Shown here: one piece after another, positions 8,293 through 16,695 of the stretch | How the letters are laid out: each line of letters starts with the position of its first letter | Numbering within the stretch: the first letter of the stretch is position 1 | Origin: Achromobacter sp. RTa | GTDB taxonomy: Bacteria; Pseudomonadota; Gammaproteobacteria; Burkholderiales; Burkholderiaceae_B | DNA length: 64,000 bases | Direction: 5' to 3' | Assembly (NCBI RefSeq): GCF_000757485.1 | Contig: NZ_JPYO01000045.1 | Location: 320,121-384,120 of the forward strand | Program-made: the position numbers and the translations under genes | Notes under the pieces: generated by a model | The model's input: only the letters and a program-made list of their open reading frames with translations | Databases searched by the model: none | Told to the model about the DNA's origin: nothing

Positions 8293-8856
8293 TCAGTTGG
8301 CCGGCTGCGGTGAAAAACGCAGGTAATCTGGCCGGTCGCTTTCCATGGAGACGGACAGCGACCAGGGCGGAACCGCGTCGCGCGGCACCATGAAAACTTC
8401 GATGACGTCGATGCTTGAGCCGGGCGTAAGGCCGCGATGGGCCGCGGCCACGCAGCCGCGCGCCGCCTTGGGCGGAATGCGCAGAACCGGGTCGACGGCG
8501 GGCAGCCACGTGCGCCCGCGCGCGTCGTGCAGGGCGATCCGGCAACCGCGCCAGCGCGCGGGCAGATCGGGGGATTCTGCCTGGACCTGGAAGACGGCCA
8601 GGGCGGCACGCGAGCCGGGCAGCCAACCCCGGTTCGCCGGCGGTTCCAGCGTGCTGAATTCATGCAGGCGCCACTGGGCGCCGCCCATCGGAGCCTGCGC
8701 GCCGGCGGCCACGTCGCGCGGACGCAGCTCGCGTTCTTCCAGCCAGTGAGCCGCGTTTTCGTGGCCGTTCCAGAACAGGGTCAGCAGAAGCAGCGGCGGC
8801 AGCAGCCAGAGGCTGCGGCGCCGCCAGCGGCGCTCGTCGGGCAAGACGTCGGTCAA
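8293..8856 (-). CDS. Small membrane-anchored protein, unknown (third of three)
   Basis: 187 residues if translation starts at the TTG at 8856, whose TTGA overlaps the TGA stop of the gene before it; no in-frame ATG or GTG gives the same hydrophobic N-terminus. A basic stretch (DERRWRRRS) and one membrane helix (residues 14-28, LWLLPPLLLLTLFW) are followed by an extracytoplasmic domain rich in beta-strand patterns (WRGCRIALHDARGRTWLPAV, then SSIDVIEVFMVPRD). Two cysteines could form a disulfide in the periplasm. The layout matches the two upstream genes, suggesting three related subunits of one envelope assembly. I do not recognise a named family. Confidence 0.65.
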   Translation of the reverse strand: MTDVLPDERRWRRRSLWLLPPLLLLTLFWNGHENAAHWLEERELRPRDVAAGAQAPMGGAQWRLHEFSTLEPPANRGWLPGSRAALAVFQVQAESPDLPARWRGCRIALHDARGRTWLPAVDPVLRIPPKAARGCVAAAHRGLTPGSSIDVIEVFMVPRDAVPPWSLSVSMESDRPDYLRFSPQPAN

Positions 8857-9434
8857 GGCGCGCTCTCCTCGTCCAGGTCGTACCGGGCGACGGCTTGCGG
8901 CCGGCCGTCGGCATCGACGGGCACGTCGTCCAGCGCGATGCGGGCCTGCGAGTCCAGGCGCGGCCCGTAGCGCGAGGAAAGCAGCAGGGTGGCGCCGCGC
9001 GCCTGGTCGGAGCGGATCTCGAACACCAGCCGCACGGTGCGCGGCAGGCCCGGATCCAGGAAGTAGGGCGGCACGCCGCGCGCGAGCGAGAGGCGATCCG
9101 TATGGCGGTAGGCCAGGCCGTCCGGGCCCCGCCAGGCGGCTTCGGCGACCGTGGCCGACGTGCCGGCGGCGGCCAGGCGCAGCCACACGATGGCCCAGAC
9201 GCCTCCTGTTTCGCGGGTCTGGACTTTGCCCAGGCGGCGGTACTCCAGCCGTTGCGCGAACTGCACGCGTTGCACCGTGGCTTCGAACAGGCGAGTGTTC
9301 ACGGCTTCGCCCATGGCCCCGCGCTCGGCGATGGGGCCCGTCAGTTCCATGTAGCGCGGCGTGCTGCGTTGCATGGCATACAGCGCCAACGCCGCGGCCA
9401 GGATCAGCAGCAGGGAGCCCAGCCGCGCGCTCAC
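8853..9434 (-). CDS. Small membrane-anchored protein, unknown (second of three)
   Basis: 193 residues. One N-terminal helix (about residues 5-20, LGSLLLILAAALALYA) can act as an uncleaved anchor. The rest is a soluble domain outside the cytoplasm with alternating hydrophobic pattern (VWAIVWLRLAAAGTS, then RLVFEIRSDQARGATLLLSS), which reads as a beta-sandwich. Its ATG overlaps the previous stop by 4 bases (9431-9434), and its stop overlaps the next start, so the three genes must be translated in a fixed ratio. No catalytic motif is visible. It is similar in plan to its two neighbours and possibly a divergent paralogue. Function unknown. Confidence 0.7.
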   Translation of the reverse strand: MSARLGSLLLILAAALALYAMQRSTPRYMELTGPIAERGAMGEAVNTRLFEATVQRVQFAQRLEYRRLGKVQTRETGGVWAIVWLRLAAAGTSATVAEAAWRGPDGLAYRHTDRLSLARGVPPYFLDPGLPRTVRLVFEIRSDQARGATLLLSSRYGPRLDSQARIALDDVPVDADGRPQAVARYDLDEESAP

Positions 9435-10024
9435 GAGGCAGGCTCCGGCTCATTTCCCCGGGTCACCGGCAGCTCGACCCGCCCCACGATGGCTGGATTG
9501 AACCAGCCGGGCGCGCCATAGAGATTGTCGATGGGCTTGTAGGTCTGGCTTTCCACCGCGAAGGCGGCATGCGAAGGCGCCGCGGCGGCGGGCGGAAGCA
9601 TCCAGATGTAGGCGACGCGTTCGGGCAGACCCGGCTGCAGGTAGGGCATCTGCTGCGCATCGCGCAAGCCCACCACGATGGGCTTGCCGATGGCCGTGCC
9701 CGCCGGGGCTCGCCAGCGGAACACTCCCAGATAATCGCTGCTGGATTCGGCGGTGCGGTTGGTCAGGTCCGCTTCGAGCACCAGGGCGGTGGTCCCGGGC
9801 TTCAAGGGCACGTCGTAGGTCCTGGCGTCCGAGACCCAGGCGCGGCGCGGCACCACGTGCCATTGGCCGGTCTGGATGGCGGCGCCGGCGCTGAATACGG
9901 TCTCGGGGCCTCGGTTGATCTTGCCGTAGGCGCCATAGAGCGCCACGCTGCCGGCGGCGACCAGGGCGCCTACGCTGGCGAGGCGGGCCGCGACACGGGT
10001 TTTGAGCGAGTGCAGTACGCGCAT
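9431..10024 (-). CDS. Small membrane-anchored protein, DUF4352-like (first of three)
   Basis: 197 residues from the ATG at 10024, chosen because AGGAG lies 5 bases upstream; a longer reading has no ribosome site. A basic N-terminus and a helix at about 12-30 form a signal anchor. The remaining 165 residues carry the pattern LKPGTTALVLEADLTNRT, as in DUF4352/TRF2-like immunoglobulin-fold domains, where a well-ordered strand leads into a statement of 'nonlocal' beta strands. It heads a three-gene unit (10024 to 8293) with 4-base overlaps at each junction. It starts about 140 bases beyond the end of the ABC operon on the same strand; a separate promoter or read-through are both possible. Confidence 0.7.
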   Translation of the reverse strand: MRVLHSLKTRVAARLASVGALVAAGSVALYGAYGKINRGPETVFSAGAAIQTGQWHVVPRRAWVSDARTYDVPLKPGTTALVLEADLTNRTAESSSDYLGVFRWRAPAGTAIGKPIVVGLRDAQQMPYLQPGLPERVAYIWMLPPAAAAPSHAAFAVESQTYKPIDNLYGAPGWFNPAIVGRVELPVTRGNEPEPAS

Positions 10025-10162
10025 CCGGACTCCTGGCGCGCCTCGGCGGCGCGCATCGAGCCCCACATCGTAGGCGCGCCTTTCCGCGGGATCTTGTCCG
10101 GATGTTTCCAGGCGTGTCGCGCGCGGGCGAGGGGCGCGGTCACGCCAGGTTTTGACACAATT

Positions 10163-11713
10163 CTAGGGTTCGAAAGACACTCCCCAGAGGCGCGGCATGC
10201 CTTCCCAGGGCTGGAAACCCCGGATCTTGCGCGATACCGCCCAGGGCTCCATCGGGTTGAACAGCATGATGAGAGGCACCTCGTCCAGCATCTGCAGGTG
10301 CAGCGCGTCGAACAGCCGCTGGCGTTCCTGCCTGTCGGATACCACGGCTGCCTGCTCGAGCAGCGATTGCGCCTTGGGGCTGTCCCAGACCTTGCGCGGC
10401 TGCGTGGCCTTGGGGCCGGTGAAATGCTCGAAGCTCAAGGCGGGATCGATGCGCGAAGAGTACGAATGGACCATGACCTGATAGTTCCCCTTCAGGAAAC
10501 GGTCCATGTGCGTGCCCCATTCGACGATATCGATGTCGGATTCCACGCCGACTTCGCGCAGCATCTGCTGCACCACGATCGCCACGTTCAGGCTGGGGAT
10601 GTTCTCGCGGTTGTTGGTGGTGATGCGGATCCGCTCGCCCTTGTAGCCGGCCTCCTTGAGCAGGGCGCGAGCCCGGGCGGGGTCGAAGGCCGCGCGCTTT
10701 TTCTGCGTGTCGCTGTAGTAGTACGAACCGGTCTTCACCGTGGAGCCGTTGGGTATGCCTTTGCCGTCCGTGACCAGGGCGACGACCTGCGCGACGTCGA
10801 TGGCCGCCGCCAGGGCCTGCCGCAACTTCGGATTGGACATCAGCGGGTCGCGGGTCTGGAACAGGATGGCGTTGCGCCCGCCCGTCAGGTCTTCGGCGAT
10901 GGCCAGCCGCCCGTTCTTGGTCACCTCGGGCACGTCGATGTTCTGGACCTTGGCGATATCCAGCGCGCCCGAGGCCAGGCCTGCCTTGATGGTGGACGCG
11001 TCGGGAACGACCAGGAACCGCACTTCGTCGACGAGGGCTTCCTTCTTGCCGGTGGCGCCATCGGGGGCCTCGCCGGGCGGCGAGACGTAATCGGTGTAGC
11101 GGCTGAGGCTGATCTGCTGGCCGCGCGTCCAGCCGGCCAATTTGTACGGGCCTGTGCCGACGGGGGATTTCCAGCTGCCGTCCGGATTCAGCGAATCGGG
11201 ATGGATGACGCCGGCCATGGCGCAGTCGGTGCGCGCCAGCGAGTCCAGGAACAGGGCCTGGGGCTTGTTGATGCGCATCACGAAGGTGCGCGGATCGGGC
11301 GCGCTGACGTCGGTCACCTTCAAGCCGTTGCGCCCGTCGAACTCGCTGCGGCAGCGCCAATCCGTGGCGGGCATCATGTAGCGCTCCCAGCTCCACAGCA
11401 CTTCGGCGGAGGTGAGGGGAGCGCCGTTGTGGAAATGCACGCCGGAGCGCAGGGTGAAGGTGTAGGTCAGCCCGTCGTCCGACAGCGCGACGCGCTCCGC
11501 CAGCAAGGGCTTGACCAGCCCGTCGGCGCCGTAGCCGACCAGGCCTTCCACGATGTTGAGCATGACGCCATCGGTGTTGCCGTCGCGGTTCACGCCGGGA
11601 TTGGTGCTGCGGATGTCGGCGTTCAGGACGACGGTCAGAGGCCGGGCCGAGGCGGCGGCCGGTCCGGCGGCGCATGCGGCGGCCAGCGCCAGGGCGATGA
11701 GGTTCTTTTTCAC
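10163..11713 (-). CDS. Periplasmic substrate-binding protein, family 5 (copy 1)
   Basis: 516 residues. The N-terminal signal peptide (MKKNLIALALAAACAAGPAAASA) directs export. The body is a DppA/OppA-type receptor: NIVEGLVGYG near 53, then FTLRSGVHFHNGAPLTSAEV, the family 5 signature. Two cysteines (WRCRSEF and RTDCAMAG) are conserved with copy 2 at 13940 and could form a disulfide. The start is GTG, 25 bases beyond the C45 gene upstream. It should deliver its ligand to the permeases and ATPase encoded further up in the same operon. Family 5 receptors bind peptides, opines, nickel chelates or sugars; the ligand here is open, but pairing with an amide hydrolase favours an acylated or peptide-like compound. 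Last gene of the eight-gene operon. Confidence 0.9.
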   Translation of the reverse strand: MKKNLIALALAAACAAGPAAASARPLTVVLNADIRSTNPGVNRDGNTDGVMLNIVEGLVGYGADGLVKPLLAERVALSDDGLTYTFTLRSGVHFHNGAPLTSAEVLWSWERYMMPATDWRCRSEFDGRNGLKVTDVSAPDPRTFVMRINKPQALFLDSLARTDCAMAGVIHPDSLNPDGSWKSPVGTGPYKLAGWTRGQQISLSRYTDYVSPPGEAPDGATGKKEALVDEVRFLVVPDASTIKAGLASGALDIAKVQNIDVPEVTKNGRLAIAEDLTGGRNAILFQTRDPLMSNPKLRQALAAAIDVAQVVALVTDGKGIPNGSTVKTGSYYYSDTQKKRAAFDPARARALLKEAGYKGERIRITTNNRENIPSLNVAIVVQQMLREVGVESDIDIVEWGTHMDRFLKGNYQVMVHSYSSRIDPALSFEHFTGPKATQPRKVWDSPKAQSLLEQAAVVSDRQERQRLFDALHLQMLDEVPLIMLFNPMEPWAVSRKIRGFQPWEGMPRLWGVSFEP

Positions 11714-11738
11714 GGGAGCGGTTCCAGTGGACGGGGGA

Positions 11739-12863
11739 TCAGTCGATGGGATGGGCGTCGCCCGCCAGGCCGTAGCGCGTGAACGACTGGCCGAACGACG
11801 GCATGACGGCGATATCCATGGTGCCGCCGGCGGTGTCCAGCACCAGGGTGGCGACGGTGGCGGTGCGGCCGCCGGTCAACGTGCCGCGGGGCGGCCGGCA
11901 GACGGAATAGGGGGTCGCCCAGTCGTCGCCGAGGGCGCGCCGCACGTCGGCCACGGCGATCCGCGGGCCGCAAGCCTCCAGCAGTTCGCGCACGCGCCAG
12001 GCCCGGTAGTAGGTGTCCACGGCGTTCTTCAGCCCCGCCTCGCGCAGCTTGCCCAATGCCACTTCGCTCATGAAATGGTTGGAGTGGGTCAGGATGCCGT
12101 CCTGGGGCAGCAGCGTGAAGCTCTCGTCCGGCGCGCATTCGAAGTCGATCACCCAGCCGGCCTGGCTGACGATCATATTGCTGGAACATGCTTTCGGCGT
12201 GGCGGCGATCAGCTGCATGGCGATGGCCACGTGCTCCTGGCAGAGCACCGCGCGCCGCACACTGCTCAAAGGCACGCCCGACTGCGTATAGTCGCGGTCG
12301 CTGCTGAGGTAGTTGCCGGTAAGGCCGATGCCGGCCGAGTTGAAGCCGTGCCGCGCGAGGCCCCCGGCCTCGACCAGGGTCAGGAAGACCAGGCCGGTTT
12401 CCAGCGTGACGCGCAGCACGATGGTGCTGTCGCAGGCGTCCGGATCCCAGTCCCAGTTGTGGGCATGGATCAGCTGGCCCGTCGCGCTGCGCGCGGGCAT
12501 GACGAGCGCGGCGGTGCACTCGCCCTCGGCGGGATCCACATTGCCCATTCTGGCCAGCAGGCGCGCCTTGGCGATGACTTCCGTGCGGGCGTTGATCAGG
12601 GCGACGTCGTCGAAGTCGCACCCGGCGCCTTCCGCGATGCCGCGCATTTCTTCAGTGTGCCCGGGATCGAATCCCTGGATCTGGTCGGCGAATTCCTTGA
12701 TCAGCGCGGCCTGCGCCGCCGGGCTCATGCCCAGCTTGTCGAGTTCGCCGCGGTAGTGGCGGGCGCTGTGGGCGATGCGCGCGGGCACGGCCCTGCCGTA
12801 TTGCAGGCCGCGTTCATAGGGGCTGCCGGAGATCGAGACGAGGGGGAACGGAGCGTATTTCAT
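11739..12863 (-). CDS. C45-family acyltransferase/amidohydrolase (Ntn fold), copy 1
   Basis: 374 residues from the ATG at 12863. It belongs to the acyl-CoA:6-aminopenicillanate acyltransferase-like family (peptidase C45). Seen: PYERGLQYG near residue 15, a central NARTEV near 91, and EGECT with Cys116-Thr117, the expected N-terminal nucleophile exposed by self-cleavage. AHNWDWDPD follows, then SAGIGLTGN. No signal peptide, so it acts in the cytoplasm. Known members hydrolyse or transfer acyl groups at amide bonds (penicillins, N-acyl amino acids). It lies between CapA and receptor copy 1, so it probably processes the imported ligand. A paralogue is at 15534. Confidence 0.85.
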   Translation of the reverse strand: MKYAPFPLVSISGSPYERGLQYGRAVPARIAHSARHYRGELDKLGMSPAAQAALIKEFADQIQGFDPGHTEEMRGIAEGAGCDFDDVALINARTEVIAKARLLARMGNVDPAEGECTAALVMPARSATGQLIHAHNWDWDPDACDSTIVLRVTLETGLVFLTLVEAGGLARHGFNSAGIGLTGNYLSSDRDYTQSGVPLSSVRRAVLCQEHVAIAMQLIAATPKACSSNMIVSQAGWVIDFECAPDESFTLLPQDGILTHSNHFMSEVALGKLREAGLKNAVDTYYRAWRVRELLEACGPRIAVADVRRALGDDWATPYSVCRPPRGTLTGGRTATVATLVLDTAGGTMDIAVMPSFGQSFTRYGLAGDAHPID

Positions 12864-12888
12864 ATGGGGATGCGATAGGAGGCGGAGT

Positions 12889-13929
12889 TCAGGATTGGGC
12901 GCGGCCATCGAGTTCGAGGCGCAGGCCGTCGCCATCGGCGGACAGCCTTGCGCCCAGCGCGGCGGAGGACTGGACGAGGAGATCGCGTTCCGGCGCCACG
13001 GCGGATGCGGGCACGAGCACGGTCTGGTTGGCCGGATTGCGCTGGACGAAACTGAATTGCAGGGCGGCCGGGCGCGCGTCGCGGACCTCCACGCGGGCGA
13101 TCATGCCGGTCCATTCGGTGTGCGCATCGGCCTGGTGCGCCACCTGGAACGAGAAATTGCCGCTGCCGTAGAGAATCGGCCTGCCTTGGTGCAGTTCGAC
13201 GGGCAGGATCATGTGGGGGCCGTGACCCAGCACGAGGTCGGCGCCGGCCTCGATGGCCGCGTGCGCGTATTCGCGCTGGTATTGCAGGACTTCGCGGCGA
13301 TAGCCCCAGTGCAGCGAGGCGACCACCACGTCCGCCTGGGCGCGCAGCGCCGCCACGTCGGCGCGGAACTGCGCCAGCGATTCGGGGCAGGCCCAGGTCA
13401 GGACTTCGGGAGGAACGCCCGGGCGCGTGCGCGCCGCCTGCGTCTCCAGGCGCGGGCGGTAGGCGGTGTGCGCCTTGATGATGGCGACGCCGGCCTGGTG
13501 GGCGCCGGCTTCGTGGTTGTCCGGCCAGTACACCGCGGTGCGCTGCAGAAAGCCGTAGCGCACGCCATCGCGCACTTCGATAAATGGCGCGCGCGCGGCG
13601 GTGGAATCCGCGCCGGCGCCGACGCTGGGCAGGGACGCGGCCCGGAGGGCGGCCAGCGACGACAGCACGGCTTCGTGGCCGATATTGACATTGTTGGCGT
13701 TGCCCACCGCCTGGAGGCCCGCGTCGCGCAGGGCCTGGGCGTGCCGGGGAGAGGTATAGAAGCCTCGGCGCTCCTGCGCATGCTCGGGCAGGTCGTACAG
13801 GCAGCATTCCAGGTTGGCGAAGACCAGGTCCGCCGCCAGCAGGGGCTGGCGGACCTGATCGAACAGGCCCGTGGCGTCGTCGACGCCCTTGAGATTGATG
13901 TCGCCCAGCAGATAAAGCGTGTGATTCAT
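12889..13929 (-). CDS. CapA-type metallophosphoesterase
   Basis: 346 residues. All hallmarks of the PGA_cap/CapA family are present: LLGD with Asp10, NLE at 39-41, NN at 79-80 with His85, HWG at 207-209, GHGPH with His236 and His239, and GNF at 257-259. These would hold a dinuclear metal site. There is no signal peptide or anchor, so this is a cytoplasmic form, unlike CapA/PgsA of poly-gamma-glutamate capsules, which is membrane-bound. It has a ribosome site (AGGAA) upstream. It sits inside a peptide-import operon between two receptor/C45 pairs, 10 bases after receptor copy 2. Substrate unknown; hydrolysis of a phosphoester or a gamma-glutamyl compound is an inference from family and context. 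Confidence 0.85.
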   Translation of the reverse strand: MNHTLYLLGDINLKGVDDATGLFDQVRQPLLAADLVFANLECCLYDLPEHAQERRGFYTSPRHAQALRDAGLQAVGNANNVNIGHEAVLSSLAALRAASLPSVGAGADSTAARAPFIEVRDGVRYGFLQRTAVYWPDNHEAGAHQAGVAIIKAHTAYRPRLETQAARTRPGVPPEVLTWACPESLAQFRADVAALRAQADVVVASLHWGYRREVLQYQREYAHAAIEAGADLVLGHGPHMILPVELHQGRPILYGSGNFSFQVAHQADAHTEWTGMIARVEVRDARPAALQFSFVQRNPANQTVLVPASAVAPERDLLVQSSAALGARLSADGDGLRLELDGRAQS

Positions 13930-13939
13930 GGCGGCGTTC

Positions 13940-15493
13940 CTATTCGCTCTTCGACACTTCCCAAAGCTGAGGCGTGCCGAAAATCGACGACTCGAAGCCT
14001 TTCACGTTCTTGCGGTATGCGCCGGTGCTCAGGGTGTTGAACAGCGGGATGATGGGGACCTGTTCGAGCATCAGCCGGTGCAGCTGGTCCAGCAAGGCCT
14101 GGCGTTCGGCGGGAGCGGTGGTGTTGGTCGCCTTTTCAAGCAGCGCGCGGGCGCCGGGATCGTCCCACAGCTTGCGCGGCTGGGTCGCCTTGTCGCCGGT
14201 GACGGCTTCATAGCTGAGGGCGGGATCCATGCGGCTGGAATACGAGAAGGACATCATCTGGTAGTTGCCCTTTTGCCACTTGTCCTGCTGGGCGCCCCAT
14301 TCCAGCACTTCGATGTCGGCATTGATGCCGGCCTGCTGCAGCATCGCCTGGGTGATGACCGCCGCGTCGTAGTTCGGCAGGTTGCGCTTGTTGGTCGAGA
14401 TGACGATCCTCTCGCCTTTGTATCCGGCCTTCGCGAGCAGGGCCTTGGCCTTGGCCGGGTCGTAGGCGTAGCCCTGCTTTTCGGCGTCGCCGTAGTAGGG
14501 CGACACCACGGGAACCAGCGAGTTGTTGGGTTCGGCCAGGCCGTAGGTAACGCCGGCCACCAGCTCCTTGTAGTTCAGCGCCGCGGCGATGGCCTGGCGC
14601 AGATAGGGGTTGGAGAGCAGCTTGTCGCGGGTCTGGATCGTCAGGGTGGACGGAGCGAGCTGCGGCACGACGGTCGTGCCGATGGCCTGGTTCCGGGCCA
14701 GTTCCGCGACCTCGGAATAAGGCACTTTCGACATCAGGTCGATGGCGCCGCTCGCCAGGGCGGTCTTGGCCGTGGCCGGGTCCGAAATGACGACGAAGCG
14801 CACTTCGTCGACCAGCGGGCGCTTGGAGCCCACATAGCCGTCGCGCTGGCCGGGCCGGTTCGCATAGTTCTCGAAGCGCGTCAGGCTGATGTATTCGCGC
14901 CGGCGCCATTCGGCGAAGCGGAAGGGGCCGGTGCCGATCGGCTTGTCCCAGGTGCCGTCGGGCTTGACCGAGTCCCGGTGCGTGATGGCGGTCATGCCGC
15001 AGTCGTTGCGGGCCAGCGAATCCAGGAACAGCGGCGCCGCCTTGTTCAGCTTGAAGACGACGGTGGCCGGATCGGCGGCGGTGGCGCTTTCGACCTTCAG
15101 CCCGATGCGGCCGTCGAAATCGGTGAGGCAGCGCCAGCCGGTCTTGGGATTCATGTAGCGGTTCCAGCTCCAGACCACGTCATCGGCGGTCAAGGGGGCG
15201 CCGTTATGGAAGGTCACGCCCTGGCGCAGGTGGAAGGTATAGGTCTTGCCGTCCTCGGAGACGTCGATCTTCTCGGCGAGCAGCGGCGAGGCCTGGCCTT
15301 TCGCGTTGTAGCCCACCAGGCCTTCCACGGTATGCAGCACCACCGTGTCGGTATTGGCGTCGCGGTTCACGCCGGGATCGCTGCTGCGGATGTCCGCGTC
15401 CTGGTGAACGCGCAATACCGTGGCGGCCAGGGATGGCGCCGCGGCCGTCAGGAGGGTGGCCAGGGCGGTAAGCGCATACAGAGGTCGTTTCAT
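13940..15493 (-). CDS. Periplasmic substrate-binding protein, family 5 (copy 2)
   Basis: 517 residues. The signal peptide (MKRPLYALTALATLLTAAAPSLAA) is clear. It is collinear with copy 1 at 10163 over its whole length (DADIRS, then GVNRDANTD; WRCLTDFDGR; LARNDC; YSSRMDPALS), so the two are paralogues from a duplication. The HNGAPLTADDV signature marks a dipeptide/oligopeptide-type receptor. AAGGA lies upstream of the start. Both receptors share one set of permeases and ATPase, which would widen the range of compounds imported. The two ligand-pocket regions differ (AQNIDVP-like versus SKVPYSE), suggesting related but distinct ligands. Confidence 0.9.
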   Translation of the reverse strand: MKRPLYALTALATLLTAAAPSLAATVLRVHQDADIRSSDPGVNRDANTDTVVLHTVEGLVGYNAKGQASPLLAEKIDVSEDGKTYTFHLRQGVTFHNGAPLTADDVVWSWNRYMNPKTGWRCLTDFDGRIGLKVESATAADPATVVFKLNKAAPLFLDSLARNDCGMTAITHRDSVKPDGTWDKPIGTGPFRFAEWRRREYISLTRFENYANRPGQRDGYVGSKRPLVDEVRFVVISDPATAKTALASGAIDLMSKVPYSEVAELARNQAIGTTVVPQLAPSTLTIQTRDKLLSNPYLRQAIAAALNYKELVAGVTYGLAEPNNSLVPVVSPYYGDAEKQGYAYDPAKAKALLAKAGYKGERIVISTNKRNLPNYDAAVITQAMLQQAGINADIEVLEWGAQQDKWQKGNYQMMSFSYSSRMDPALSYEAVTGDKATQPRKLWDDPGARALLEKATNTTAPAERQALLDQLHRLMLEQVPIIPLFNTLSTGAYRKNVKGFESSIFGTPQLWEVSKSE

Positions 15494-15533
15494 GGTGGGT
15501 CCTTGATGAGATCGGTTTTCTGCCAGGAGACGT

Positions 15534-16664
15534 TCAGAAGGAAAGCGGGGAGCCCCGCTCCAGCGAATAGCGGGCGTAGGCGGTGTGGCGCCAGGGCATG
15601 CGCGCCACTTCCAGGATGCCGGCGGCGGGTTCCATGATCAGGGTGGCCGTGGTGCAGGAGGGGTAGCCCTGGGCGCTGACCCTGCCTGGCCGGCAGACGG
15701 AGAAGGGCGTGGCGTGCGTGTCCGCGAAGGCCGCCTTGAGATCCCGCGCGCCGAGGCTGCGGCCGGCGGCGGCCAGGTGCCGGCGGACGCGCTGGTCGCG
15801 ATAAAGGCTCTCGGGCGAACCGGCGATGCCGGTTTCCTTCAGCTTGCCGAGCGCGACGGGGCTGACCCAGTGGTTGGCGTGGACCAGCAGGCCGTCTTCG
15901 GGGTAGACGAGGAAGGTCTCGTCCGGCGCGCATTCCAGGCTGAGCGCGAAGCCCAGCTGCGTGCCCAGGATGAGATTGCACGAGCATGCCTTGGGCGTGG
16001 CGGTCACGGCCTGCAGCGCCAGCGCGTAATGCTCCTGCTCCAGCGCCTTGCGGCGCACCAGCGGCAGCGGCACGCCGTCCTGCTGGTAGTCGCGGCTGGA
16101 AGACATGCCGTTGCCGTTCAAAGCGATGCCCGCGGAGTTCATGCCGTAGCGCGCCAGCCCGCCGGCCTCCACGAAGGTCAGCACATCCGGGCCATCTTCG
16201 CGCAAGAGGCGCAGGATGATGATGGTGTCGGCGCAATCCTGGCGGTTGTCCCAGTTCTGGCCTTGCAGGAAGTTGCCATTGGCGCTGCGGCCCGGGAGGA
16301 TGGCGGCGCCCGTGCACTCGTCGCTCCCGGGTTCCGCGCCGCCTGCCTTGCGGGCGCGGCGGGCCTGCGCCACGATCTCGGTGCGCGCGTTGATCATCAG
16401 CACGTCCTCGAACGAGACGCCCGCGCCGGCGGCAATGCCGCGCATCTCTTCCAGGTAGGCAGGCTCGAAGTCCTCGATGGAGCGTGAGAAGCGGGCGATG
16501 AGACGTTGCAGATCCGCCGGCGAGAACTGGAGCTGCTGCAGCGCCCGGGCGTAGATGTCGGCGCTGCGCTTGACGCGCGCGGGCACCAGGCGGCCGTGCT
16601 GCAATCCCCGCTCATAAGGCGGGCCGGATACTTCAACCAGTGGGAAGAATGCTTCTGCTTCCAT
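15534..16664 (-). CDS. C45-family acyltransferase/amidohydrolase (Ntn fold), copy 2
   Basis: 376 residues with the same plan as the copy at 11739: PYERGLQHG at 17-25, EEMRGIAAGAG at 72-82, NARTEI at 92-97, SDECT with predicted nucleophile Cys117-Thr118, then GQNWDN and SAGIALNGN. Self-cleavage before Cys117 would be needed to activate it. No signal peptide. It follows the ATPase gene by 31 bases and precedes receptor copy 2 by 40 bases, so each C45 enzyme is encoded immediately before a receptor. Probable role: deacylation of the imported substrate, or acyl transfer; not demonstrable from sequence. Confidence 0.85.
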   Translation of the reverse strand: MEAEAFFPLVEVSGPPYERGLQHGRLVPARVKRSADIYARALQQLQFSPADLQRLIARFSRSIEDFEPAYLEEMRGIAAGAGVSFEDVLMINARTEIVAQARRARKAGGAEPGSDECTGAAILPGRSANGNFLQGQNWDNRQDCADTIIILRLLREDGPDVLTFVEAGGLARYGMNSAGIALNGNGMSSSRDYQQDGVPLPLVRRKALEQEHYALALQAVTATPKACSCNLILGTQLGFALSLECAPDETFLVYPEDGLLVHANHWVSPVALGKLKETGIAGSPESLYRDQRVRRHLAAAGRSLGARDLKAAFADTHATPFSVCRPGRVSAQGYPSCTTATLIMEPAAGILEVARMPWRHTAYARYSLERGSPLSF

Positions 16665-16695
16665 GTCTGTTCCTATGGTCCCGGGTCGCCGGGGT

